From positions 25,860 to 89,859 of the forward strand of contig JBPBQO010000171.1 of the NCBI GenBank assembly GCA_050954785.1: DNA of 64,000 nt. The letters are read 5' to 3'. Each line of letters starts with the position of its first letter. Position 1 is the first letter of the stretch. The translations under genes and the position numbers were made by a program. Of the stretch, positions 56,572 to 64,000 are shown piece by piece. The stretch is from Lichenicola sp050954785. Its GTDB lineage: Bacteria; Pseudomonadota; Alphaproteobacteria; Acetobacterales; Acetobacteraceae. The notes below the pieces were generated by a model, which saw only the letters and a program-made list of their open reading frames with translations, was not told the origin of the DNA and made no database searches.

Positions 56572-58836
56572 GTGCAACGATTTGCCGATCCACCCAGCGT
56601 TCGGCCCTCGTTCGTCCCCGTCACGCGGGGCGCCTTGCGGCGTTTGTTCTGGCGCCGTCGGGCCCGTCGGATCTGGTCGAATCTTCAGGCGAGCCTGGCG
56701 GCCGACAGCGACAGGCTGGTGCTGTGGCTGCCGGTGTGCGTGGCGATCGGCATCCTCGCCTATTTCGGCCGGACCGAGGAACCGAGGCTGGCGATCGGGT
56801 TGTCCATGACCGGCGTCTCTCTCGTGCTGTTCGCCGGCGCCCGGCGCCGCGTCTCCATGCGTGCCGTCGCGGCGGCGCTGCTGGCCATGTCGGTCGGCTT
56901 CCTGGTCTCGCAGGCTACGACCCGGCGCATGCCGCCGCTGGGCGACCTGCCGCGCAAGGCCTCGCTGGCAACCGGCCGGATCGACGAGATCGACCTGCTG
57001 GCCGACGGCAGGCGCCGGGTAACGCTCGACGCGGTGACCCTGGCGCCGGCGGCTGCGGGCGCGGAAGATCCCCAGTCGCTTGCCGGCCGGCGCCTGCGGA
57101 TCAGGCTGCGCGACACCGACCGGACCGTGCTGGCGACCGGCGATCTGGTGCGGATACGCACCCTGCTGCACGCGCCGTCGCCGCCCGATTATCCGGGCGG
57201 CCGCGATCCGCAGCGCGACGCGTTCTTTTCCGGCCTCGGCGGCTCCGGTTCGGCGCTGTCGTCGGTAACGAGGCTGTCGCATCGGTCCGATGGCGGCGTG
57301 TGGCGCGCCGTGCGCCGGCTGCGCGAGACGATCGCCGCCCGGATCATGATCGTGCTGCCCGGCCCGCGCGGGGCGGTGGCGGCGACCCTGCTGACCGGCC
57401 TCAGCAGCGCCATCCCGCAAACCGACCGCGATGCCTTCGCCGCCTCCGGACTGGCCCATCTGCTGGCGGTGGCGGGTCTGCATCTCGGCATCGTCATGGG
57501 GCTGACGCTGGTGATCCTGCGAGGCGTTCTGGCCGGGTGGGAGTGGGGCAGCCTGCGCCTTCCGATGCGTCAGATCGCCGCCCTCGGCGCGCTGGCGGCA
57601 GGTGGCGGCTACATGGTCCTGACCGGCCTGCACCTGCCGGGCCTGCGCAGCCTGGCCATGGCCTCTATCGCCATGCTCGGGCTGGTGATCGGCCGCAAGG
57701 CGGTGAGCATGCGTACCCTCGCCATCGCCGCGATTTTACTGCTGCTGGCGGCACCGGCGACCCTGCTCGATGTCGGCTACCAGATGAGTTTCGCCGCTGT
57801 GATGGCGCTGCTGGCCGGCTACGAGGCGTTGCGGCCGCTGATGGTAAGGCTGCATGCGCAGGGTCCGCTCGGCTGGGGCAGGCGCATCGGCCTGCACGTG
57901 TTCCAGTTGTTCTTCACCAGCCTTGTCGCCGGCGCCGCGTCGCTGCCGTATGCCGCATTCCATTTCGGCCGGGTGCAGTTCTATTTCGTGCTGGCCAATC
58001 TGGTAGCGGTGCCGCTGACGGCCTTGTGGGTGCTGCCGCAGGGCCTGCTGTCGCTGCTGCTGATGCCGTTCAGGCTCGAATGGGTGACGCTCCGGCAGAT
58101 GGGCGTCGGCATCGACCTGATCCTGTGGCTGGCGCGCGAGGTCGCCGCGTTCCCCGCGGCAAGTCTTGCGGTGCCGGCCTCGCCGGTCTGGGGCCTGCTG
58201 ACCGTGAGCTTCGGCCTGCTCTGGCTGTGCCTGTGGCGGCAGCGCTGGCGCCTGCTGGCCGTCGTGCCGCTGGCGATCGGGCTCGCTTCGCCGTGGCTGG
58301 TGCAGGCGCCGGACCTGCTGGTATCCGGCGACGCAAGGCTGATCGCCCTGCATCGGGGCCGCACCATGCTGGTCGAGCAGGCATCCTGGGCCGATCCGAT
58401 CACGCTGTCGGACTGGCGTCGCGCCTGGGCCATCACCGCCGCGCCGGTTCCCTTCGCCGATGCCGGAGCAAGCCCGGCCGGCGATGTCGTGTGCAACCCG
58501 GCCGCCTGCATCATCACGGTTCGCCGCCAGTCGGTGCTGCTATTGCGCGATACCGCCGACACCGGCGACGACGCCTCGCCGGCGATCGAACCGGACGACT
58601 GCGACGGTATCGCCCTCATCGTTTCGCCGAGGCCTGCGCGCGGCGCCTGCCACGGCATTCCCCGGATCGACCGCTTCAGCGTCTGGCGCGATGGACCCCA
58701 GGCGATCTGGCTGCGCTCGGGCGGCATCCGCATCGAAAGCGCCCGCGCCGATCGCGGCCACCGCCCCTGGGTGCCTGCCGCGCCGGCCCCCGGCGGCGGC
58801 CGACGCCCAACCCTGCCTATGGCCCAGTCGGAATAG
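56572..58836 (+). CDS. comEC: ComEC/Rec2 family DNA-uptake channel protein
   Basis: A 754-residue polytopic protein forming the inner-membrane channel for transforming DNA. The start is GTG at 56572, with a weak ribosome-binding site. The N-terminal DUF4131-like region has an OB-like soluble part (GRIDEIDLLADGRRRVTLDA); the ComEC domain includes AASGLAHLLAVAGLHLGIVM, a family hallmark. About ten membrane helices follow. The C-terminal soluble region (LVSGDARLIALHRGRTMLVE) is shorter than the full metallo-beta-lactamase domain of Bacillus ComEC and lacks an HxHxDH motif, as in many alphaproteobacterial members. Confidence 0.9.
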   Translation: MQRFADPPSVRPSFVPVTRGALRRLFWRRRARRIWSNLQASLAADSDRLVLWLPVCVAIGILAYFGRTEEPRLAIGLSMTGVSLVLFAGARRRVSMRAVAAALLAMSVGFLVSQATTRRMPPLGDLPRKASLATGRIDEIDLLADGRRRVTLDAVTLAPAAAGAEDPQSLAGRRLRIRLRDTDRTVLATGDLVRIRTLLHAPSPPDYPGGRDPQRDAFFSGLGGSGSALSSVTRLSHRSDGGVWRAVRRLRETIAARIMIVLPGPRGAVAATLLTGLSSAIPQTDRDAFAASGLAHLLAVAGLHLGIVMGLTLVILRGVLAGWEWGSLRLPMRQIAALGALAAGGGYMVLTGLHLPGLRSLAMASIAMLGLVIGRKAVSMRTLAIAAILLLLAAPATLLDVGYQMSFAAVMALLAGYEALRPLMVRLHAQGPLGWGRRIGLHVFQLFFTSLVAGAASLPYAAFHFGRVQFYFVLANLVAVPLTALWVLPQGLLSLLLMPFRLEWVTLRQMGVGIDLILWLAREVAAFPAASLAVPASPVWGLLTVSFGLLWLCLWRQRWRLLAVVPLAIGLASPWLVQAPDLLVSGDARLIALHRGRTMLVEQASWADPITLSDWRRAWAITAAPVPFADAGASPAGDVVCNPAACIITVRRQSVLLLRDTADTGDDASPAIEPDDCDGIALIVSPRPARGACHGIPRIDRFSVWRDGPQAIWLRSGGIRIESARADRGHRPWVPAAPAPGGGRRPTLPMAQSE

Positions 58837-58865
58837 TCGAGGCACCGAGATCGTTCGAGACTGTG

Positions 58866-58948
58866 CTGGGTCGGTGAGAGCTCTCTCTTTCGGAAGCGCT
58901 TATCGTGGGTGTCGAGAACCGAAGCGCCGTGTCGGATCTCCGCCCCAG
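58866..58948 (-). repeat. Structured intergenic element, copy 3 (diverged)
   Basis: On the minus strand it reads CTGGGGCG at its 5' end (58948-58941) and CGACCCAG at its 3' end, 83 bases apart. The pairing T-A of copies 1 and 2 is G-C here, a compensatory change. The inner GCGCTTCCGAAAGAGAGAGC and following TCTCAC match the others, and GGTTCTCGACACCCACGA matches copy 1. It starts eight bases after the nth stop, same orientation. Confidence 0.65.
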
Positions 58949-58955
58949 ACCACCC

Positions 58956-59666
58956 TCAAATGGGCGCGAGGCGTTTGGCGGGGTAGTGACAGAAGGCTCG
59001 GGCCACGCAGTGCCAGCACTCCGGTGCGCGGGCCTTGCATACGTAACGACCGTGCAGGATCAGCCAGTGGTGCGACGGGCGCAGCATGTCGCGCGGAATG
59101 CGCTTGACCAGTTGGTCCTCGACCGCGCGTGGCGTGGCACCCGGCGCCAGTCCGGTACGGTTGCCGAGCCGCAGGATGTGGGTATCGACCGCCATCGTGC
59201 TTTCGCCAAACGCAACGTTCAGTACCACGTTGGCGGTCTTGCGCCCGACCCCGGGCAGCGCCTCCAGCGAGAGGCGGTCGGACGGCACCTCGCCGCCATG
59301 TTGGTCGATCAGCACTTGCGACAGGGCAACCACGTTCTTTGCCTTCGCCCGCCACAAACCGATCGTGCGGATGTGGCGTGACACGCCTTCTTCGCCAAGC
59401 AGAACCATGGCAGCCGGACCGGGTGCATCGGCGAACAGCCCGATTGTTGCCTTGTTGACCGACACGTCGGTTGCCTGCGCCGACAGCACCACCGAGACCA
59501 GCAGCGTATAGGCATTGGTGAACACCAGTTCGCTGCTGGCATTGGGGTTGGCGAGAGCCAGCGCCTCGATGAACGACACAACCTCGCGTTGCGTCATCTT
59601 CTTGACCTTGGGCAGCAGTTCGCGGCCTGCCGGAAGCGCGCCGTCCAGGACGGTCTTGCTGCTCAT
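58956..59666 (-). CDS. nth: Endonuclease III
   Basis: A 236-residue DNA glycosylase/AP-lyase removing oxidised pyrimidines. The helix-hairpin-helix and catalytic Lys are in LEALPGVGRKTANVVLNVAF, the catalytic Asp in STMAVDTHILRLGNRTG. The [4Fe-4S] cluster cysteines occur at the C-terminus with the C-x6-C-x2-C-x5-C spacing (CKARAPECWHCVARAFC). The length is slightly above average because of an N-terminal extension (LPAGRELLPKVKKMTQRE). The third repeat copy follows its stop. Confidence 0.95.
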   Translation of the reverse strand: MSSKTVLDGALPAGRELLPKVKKMTQREVVSFIEALALANPNASSELVFTNAYTLLVSVVLSAQATDVSVNKATIGLFADAPGPAAMVLLGEEGVSRHIRTIGLWRAKAKNVVALSQVLIDQHGGEVPSDRLSLEALPGVGRKTANVVLNVAFGESTMAVDTHILRLGNRTGLAPGATPRAVEDQLVKRIPRDMLRPSHHWLILHGRYVCKARAPECWHCVARAFCHYPAKRLAPI

Positions 59667-59781
59667 TGCTTAACCTCTGAACAATGTTGCGTAACTATAA
59701 TAATTCTCGAATGCGTATTTCGTGTTGCCAAACGTATCATCTAGGCAAAGCCCCAGGTTGCATTTACGATCAAATAACGCG

Positions 59782-60678
59782 ATGGCGCGACTGACTGACG
59801 AACCTGAGTGCAAAAGGACACCCGACTTGTTTTTGACGGTTCGTCCTCAGGTTTCTCATTTTCTGCTCTCCGCGATGCCGGTCGCGCTCCTTTTCGTGGG
59901 ATGCCTGCTCACGACCTGGTGGCTGCCGCGGATCGTGTTTTTCATTCGGCCCCAACGGCTTCGGCGCATACTGGTTCTTCCAATCCTCCATGGTGCGTCC
60001 GATGCGATGCTGGAACGGCTGGCGAGGCTGTCCGCCGGTCCGTCGCAGGCCCGGGTCGGCCGGATGGTAGGCCGGCTCGCGACCCTGGCCGGGCTTGACC
60101 CACCTGATGCCGAACGACTGATCGCTGCAATTCCGCTCTATGACATCGGCATGAATTCGGTTCCCGAGGCGATCGTGCGCAAGTCCGGTCCTTTGAACGA
60201 TTTCGAGCTCGATGTTCTGCATCGTCATTCCGAGATCGGTGCCCGTCTGTTGACCGGCACCGGGTCGGCGCTGTTCGATTTTGCAGCCGAGCTTGCGCTC
60301 TGTCATCACGAGTTCTGGAACGGCCAGGGCTACCCGCGGAAACTTGCCGCCGAACAGATTCCGATCTCCGCGCGGATCGTGGCACTCGCCGAGTCATTCG
60401 ACGGCCTGCTGTCCGAGCCGTGGCATAGGCCCGCCTTGTCGCTGGAAAATGTCGTGCAACACATCATCGTCGAAGCAGGTCGTCGCTATGATCCAATTCT
60501 GGCGCAACTGTTCCTCGATGACCTGCCCATGATGCTTGCCCTCCGCAGCCCGGTCGACGAACCGGATGCGCACGAGCACGGTGCCGCTGGTCTGGTCGAC
60601 CGCGCTCGCCGAAGGCCTGCTCGCACGGACACCTTCCGGTTCCACCGGCGGCTGATCTGGCCTAAATTCTCTTCCTGA
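59782..60678 (+). CDS. Membrane-anchored degenerate HD-GYP protein
   Basis: A 298-residue protein with one hydrophobic anchor (FLLSAMPVALLFVGCLLTTW). From residue 90 it matches the HD-GYP domain that hydrolyses cyclic di-GMP, but the HD pair is Tyr120-Asp121 (IPLYDIGMNSVPEA; canonical HDIGK), and the earlier metal His before RVGR is missing. His149, the HHE at 175-177 and NGQGYP at 180-185 remain. It is therefore probably not a fully active phosphodiesterase; a c-di-GMP-sensing or protein-binding role is more likely. The ATG at 59782 is preferred to an in-frame TTG at 59722. It lies between divergent nth and the ABC exporter. Confidence 0.78.
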   Translation: MARLTDEPECKRTPDLFLTVRPQVSHFLLSAMPVALLFVGCLLTTWWLPRIVFFIRPQRLRRILVLPILHGASDAMLERLARLSAGPSQARVGRMVGRLATLAGLDPPDAERLIAAIPLYDIGMNSVPEAIVRKSGPLNDFELDVLHRHSEIGARLLTGTGSALFDFAAELALCHHEFWNGQGYPRKLAAEQIPISARIVALAESFDGLLSEPWHRPALSLENVVQHIIVEAGRRYDPILAQLFLDDLPMMLALRSPVDEPDAHEHGAAGLVDRARRRPARTDTFRFHRRLIWPKFSS

Positions 60679-60727
60679 GCGACCCAGGGCAACAGGTGTA
60701 CCGGCGTCGGAACGGACAGGAACCGCC

Positions 60728-62623
60728 GTGACCACCGAACCCGAATTACCTTCCCCGGATCTCGGCGTTGCCACGCAGGCAGGCGTCGCGAATGCGCAGG
60801 CGCCAGGCAGGCGCAGCGGGCGCGGCGTGTTCGTCGATGTACTGCGATTTCTGTTCCAGCGCTGGGCAGCATCGCCGCTGCTGGTGTCGATGGTCGCCGG
60901 CGGTATGATCCTGGCGACGCTGACCGACGTGGTAACACCGATCCTGGCCGGCCGCCTGGTGGACGACATTACCAAGCTGCCGCCGCATCTGCTCGGTGCC
61001 GGCGGCAGCCGCTCCCCCGAGGCGTTCGCCACCCGGCACGACACGTTGCTGATGCTGGGCGGCCTGACCCTGCTCGGCATCGTCAGCTTGCTGGGACGCC
61101 GGCTCGCGTTTATCTCGATCACCCACCTGACGCTGCGCATCATGAGCGGGATCGCTCGAACCGCGTTCGCGCGGGTGCAGCGCTTCTCGACCGACTGGCA
61201 CGCCAACCATTTCGCCGGCTCCACGGTGCGCCGGCTGACCCGCGGCATGTGGGCGGTCGACATGCTGGACGACACGCTGCTGCTGATGCTGCTGCCCGAG
61301 ATGTGCGTGCTGGCCGGCACCACCGTGGTGCTCGCGTTGCGCTGGCCGCTCATGGGGCTGCTGCTTGGGCTGGGCTCGGTGGGGTTCGCAGTGCTGTCGG
61401 CGCTGCTCACCCTCAATTATGTCGCACCGTCCGCACGCCTCGCCAATGTCTGGGATACCCGCATGGGTGCGGCCCTGGCCGACGCGATCACCTGCAACGC
61501 GGTGGTCAAGGCGTTCGGTGCCGAAGGCCGCGAGGATGCACGGTTGTCGCGGGTGCTGGACCGCTGGTCCGGACGCACCACGCGGATGTGGCTGCGCGGC
61601 ACCGACAGCGGCAACATCCAGAACCTGTGCCTGGTCGTTCTGCGCATCATGATGGTCGGTTCGGTGCTGTGGCTGTGGTGGCACGGCCGGGCCGGCGCCG
61701 GCGACATTGCCTACGTACTGACCATGGTGTTCCTGGTGCAGGGATACCTTCGCGACATCGGCCAGCAGATCAGCGTCGTGCAGCGCTCGGTGAACGAGAT
61801 GGAAGAACTGGTGGCATTGTACACCGAGCCGTCCGGTGTGCAGGACCAGCCTGGCGCGCGCCCGATCAGCATCACCGCCGGCGCGATCCGCTTCGAGCAG
61901 GTCGGCTTCCATTACGCCGGGCAGACTCTGCCCTTGTTCCGCGACCTCTCGATCGACATCCCCGCCGGCAGCCGCGTGGCGCTGGTCGGCCCGTCCGGCT
62001 CGGGCAAGACCACCGTGACCAAGCTGGTGCAGCGGCTGTACGACGTCGGCTCGGGGCGCATCCTGATCGACGGGCAGGATATCGCCGGCATCACCCAGGA
62101 AAGCCTGCGCGCGCAGATCGCAATCGTGCCGCAGGAGCCGCTGCTGTTCCATCGGTCGCTCGCCGAGAACATCGCCTATGCGCGGCCGGACGCGACCCTG
62201 GCCGAGATCGAGGCGGCGGCGTCGCTCGCCAATGCGTCGGAGTTCATTTCCCGGCTGCCCAAGGGGTACGCGACTCTGGTCGGCGAGCGCGGCGTCAAGC
62301 TGTCCGGCGGCGAGCGCCAGCGCATCGCCATCGCGCGCGCCTTCCTGGCAGGCTCCCGGGTGCTGATCCTGGACGAGGCGACGTCGAGCCTGGACTCCGA
62401 AAGCGAGGCGCTGGTGCAGGAGGCGATGCAGCGGCTGATGGTCGGCCGCACCGTCATCGTCATCGCCCACCGGCTCTCGACGGTGGTGGCGCTCGACCGC
62501 ATCCTGGTGTTTTCGCGCGGGGAGCTGGTCGAGGACGGCCCGCATCACCGGCTGCTGACCAACGATCGCGGCCTCTACCGCCGCCTGTTCGAGCGCCAGG
62601 CGCTCGGGCTGGCCGCGGAGTAG
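60728..62623 (+). CDS. ABC exporter, fused permease and ATPase
   Basis: A 631-residue half-transporter of the MsbA/multidrug type that should work as a homodimer. Six membrane helices lie within residues 35-340 (for example LMLGGLTLLGIVSLLGRRLA). The ATPase has Walker A LVGPSGSGKTTVTKLVQRLY, the signature KLSGGERQRIAIARAFLAG, Walker B VLILDEATSSLDSESE and the switch His in IVIAHRLSTVVALDR. The start is GTG with AGGA nine bases before it. Substrate is unknown; lipid or drug export are the usual options. It follows the HD-GYP-like gene by 49 bases. Confidence 0.92.
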   Translation: MTTEPELPSPDLGVATQAGVANAQAPGRRSGRGVFVDVLRFLFQRWAASPLLVSMVAGGMILATLTDVVTPILAGRLVDDITKLPPHLLGAGGSRSPEAFATRHDTLLMLGGLTLLGIVSLLGRRLAFISITHLTLRIMSGIARTAFARVQRFSTDWHANHFAGSTVRRLTRGMWAVDMLDDTLLLMLLPEMCVLAGTTVVLALRWPLMGLLLGLGSVGFAVLSALLTLNYVAPSARLANVWDTRMGAALADAITCNAVVKAFGAEGREDARLSRVLDRWSGRTTRMWLRGTDSGNIQNLCLVVLRIMMVGSVLWLWWHGRAGAGDIAYVLTMVFLVQGYLRDIGQQISVVQRSVNEMEELVALYTEPSGVQDQPGARPISITAGAIRFEQVGFHYAGQTLPLFRDLSIDIPAGSRVALVGPSGSGKTTVTKLVQRLYDVGSGRILIDGQDIAGITQESLRAQIAIVPQEPLLFHRSLAENIAYARPDATLAEIEAAASLANASEFISRLPKGYATLVGERGVKLSGGERQRIAIARAFLAGSRVLILDEATSSLDSESEALVQEAMQRLMVGRTVIVIAHRLSTVVALDRILVFSRGELVEDGPHHRLLTNDRGLYRRLFERQALGLAAE

Positions 62624-62658
62624 ATCGGTCCGGGCGCGGACGTGGGCCATGTCGATCT

Positions 62659-63777
62659 CTATCGAAGGAGAGCAGCACTATCCTGGAGGGTGACATCGGT
62701 CATCTGGTTGAGATAGGCCTCGAGAAATCCCTTGTGCGACGCGCCGACTATAACAAGCAGGCGGGTGCCCGGATGCAAGCCGAGGATGTCGCGGATATTA
62801 GCCGCCATGCGAAGGTTTCGGGTCTCCCAATATCCGACATACTGCCGCCCGAAACCTTGCGGCGATGGTTCGGCAAGCGCTGCTCCCATGTCAGACTTGT
62901 AGGTCATGTCAGGTGCATCGGCCGCATTCATCGCGCGGTAGAGCGCCAGGATTCCGTCGGGTTTTTTCAGATTCTGTGCCAGCTGCGCGTCGCGCTTCTC
63001 GCTCGCGTGTGTGGTCGGGTTATTCCAGGCCGTCGTGAGCGCGGCTTCGGAAGCTTTCGACTCCTCGGGGGTGTCCAGCGGCGTGTCAGAATCCGAGGTG
63101 TGGTCGTCGATGCTCCATACGCGCTGCAGGTTCAGCCGGACAGCGAGCGGAACCGCGACCCGCTCGACCTCGGACCGGCCGGCTTCGCGAGAGTGCAGCG
63201 CAGCGACGAGATCGGGGCTCAGACCATCGCCGTCACGCCGGTCGGCCGGCGGCAGGCTCAGCCACTGCACGAGTGCGGAGGCGGGTTCGCCGGCGGCGAG
63301 GAACAGGGCGGCGAGATGTCGTCGCATGGCCGCGGTCGGCGAGGCCGGCCATGACGCCAGGGTCCGTTCGACTTCGGCGTTGGCGGCAGGCACATCCAGC
63401 CCGAGCGCACGATCCGCCGGCGCGGGGTCGGTGCAGCGGGTTTTTACCGTTGCAGCATATCGGAACGGGTAGCGGCGAAGACTGTCGCATTGCAGACCCG
63501 ACAGTCTTTCGCTGGCGATCGCGGTCGGGCGCCAGTCGACGAGTCTCTTCAGCAAAGGGGCAAGTATTTCGAGGTTGATCTCCGCTTTAAGCTCGGACAG
63601 GTGCGGCGTTCCCAAGACGATGACGTCATTTGCCCGGATGGTCGACTCGCGCTTCATTGTCGCTGGCGCGAAGGACGGTCGATAGGACTGACATCGACCG
63701 GGTATCGCAATAGCCAGACCGACCAGAAGCGTAAGGGCGAATGTTGCGAAAATCGTGGATTTATTATTGGCAAACAT
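62659..63777 (-). CDS. DUF5694 family exported protein
   Basis: A 372-residue protein with a signal peptide (IFATFALTLLVGLAIAIPG). The start of the mature domain, DVIVLGTPHLSELKAEIN, and the end, RLLVIVGASHKGFLEAYLNQ, are the paired motifs of DUF5694, which resembles the TraB/GumN fold (GTPH and a late His). TraB-like proteins include metal-dependent proteases, but activity in DUF5694 is unproven. It converges on the ABC exporter with 35 bases between stops. Confidence 0.75.
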   Translation of the reverse strand: MFANNKSTIFATFALTLLVGLAIAIPGRCQSYRPSFAPATMKRESTIRANDVIVLGTPHLSELKAEINLEILAPLLKRLVDWRPTAIASERLSGLQCDSLRRYPFRYAATVKTRCTDPAPADRALGLDVPAANAEVERTLASWPASPTAAMRRHLAALFLAAGEPASALVQWLSLPPADRRDGDGLSPDLVAALHSREAGRSEVERVAVPLAVRLNLQRVWSIDDHTSDSDTPLDTPEESKASEAALTTAWNNPTTHASEKRDAQLAQNLKKPDGILALYRAMNAADAPDMTYKSDMGAALAEPSPQGFGRQYVGYWETRNLRMAANIRDILGLHPGTRLLVIVGASHKGFLEAYLNQMTDVTLQDSAALLR

Positions 63778-63879
63778 CGAGTTTCAATTTCCGCTGGCGC
63801 AACATTCTGGCTGCATGCGTCCCCACACGGTGGCGGGATGAGATTCCAAGCGTAGATCGTCAGTCTGAATATTATTGGC

Positions 63880-63892
63880 TATCGTTACGATA
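63880..63892. promoter_or_regulatory. Palindrome in the right-edge intergenic region
   Basis: TATCGT-t-ACGATA is a perfect 6-1-6 palindrome, overlapping a -10-like TACAAT. It lies between the divergent DUF5694 gene and the partial ORF at 63932 and is placed like an operator. Confidence 0.4.
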
Positions 63893-63931
63893 CAATTGGA
63901 AAGCCATCTCAGCACACCGTGAAAGATCGAT

Positions 63932-64000
63932 ATGACGACAACCACGAGGACGAGGAAACTCGCCGTTGCGAGCCAGCCTTGCCATGAAGCCGGTGCGGCT
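63932..64000 (+). CDS. Possible 5' end of a gene running off the window
   Basis: An ATG at 63932 opens a frame that stays open to the edge (23 codons, MTTTTRTRKLAVASQPCHEA...). A GAAAGA sequence is seven bases upstream. Base use becomes GC-rich here, unlike the AT-richer intergenic DNA before it, so a real gene is plausible. The product cannot be named. Confidence 0.35.
   Translation, partial: MTTTTRTRKLAVASQPCHEAGAA

Noticed and set aside
58837..58955. A terminator shared by comEC and nth
   Set aside because: The structure matches the dispersed repeat in orientation with nth and lacks a T-run, so it is listed as repeat copy 3 instead.

Overview
The window is about 66% GC, with tightly packed genes and many 4-base ATGA/GTGA overlaps. 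Gene content and order (plsY-dprA-topA-rnr, pyrB beside a pyrC-like gene, a DUF3035 lipoprotein, DUF1491, TonB receptor beside a TPR-sulfotransferase) point to an alphaproteobacterium, most likely Acetobacteraceae. The family assignment is inference from protein resemblance; no rRNA gene is present to confirm it and I see no tRNA gene.

Layout, left to right. 1-2.45 kb: 5' part of a YfhO-like membrane protein (minus), divergent from recX. 3.4-6.6 kb: tatA, then the methionine-salvage genes mtnB-mtnD-mtnC overlapped with ribF. 6.7-7.8 kb: a membrane/DUF4336 fusion protein (minus). 8.1-13.0 kb: ileS-lspA, an aldo/keto reductase and a DUF3035 lipoprotein. 13.2-15.1 kb: mutL. 15.1-15.8 kb: a vapBC toxin-antitoxin module with a visible palindromic operator. 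15.8-18.9 kb: a nuoM outside any nuo operon and a cytochrome P450. 18.9-23.2 kb: an accessory stretch with a tiny ORF carrying an exceptionally long Shine-Dalgarno sequence, a lipoprotein, a frameshifted parD, a LysR regulator divergent from an alpha/beta hydrolase, and the wreck of a Tn3-family transposon abutting parE.

23.2-30 kb: parE (minus) and, divergent, a two-gene RND efflux operon. 30-37.2 kb: two secreted/lipoproteins, cysI, a 1-Cys peroxiredoxin, an Rrf2 regulator and cysK (a sulfur and redox neighbourhood), then an OmpA-like porin. 37.7-43 kb: a TonB-dependent receptor facing a TPR-sulfotransferase, and a small lipoprotein. 43-56.5 kb: a long minus-strand run of overlapping or nearly abutting genes, gltX-pyrB-pyrC-plsY-dprA-topA-rnr-S41 peptidase-DUF1491-TylF methyltransferase. 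56.5-63.8 kb: comEC, nth, a degenerate HD-GYP protein, an ABC exporter and a DUF5694 protein. With dprA and comEC both present, DNA uptake is possible.

The most interesting unexplained signal is a structured element found three times (13052-13192 +, 35901-36000 +, 58866-58948 -). Each copy begins within about 25 bases downstream of a stop codon, in the same orientation as that gene. It has a closing stem and an inner hairpin that keep their pairing through base changes. Other points to check: a probable ATT start codon for the TylF-like methyltransferase, a leaderless promoter arrangement at cysK, and the 24-codon ORF at 18957-19031.
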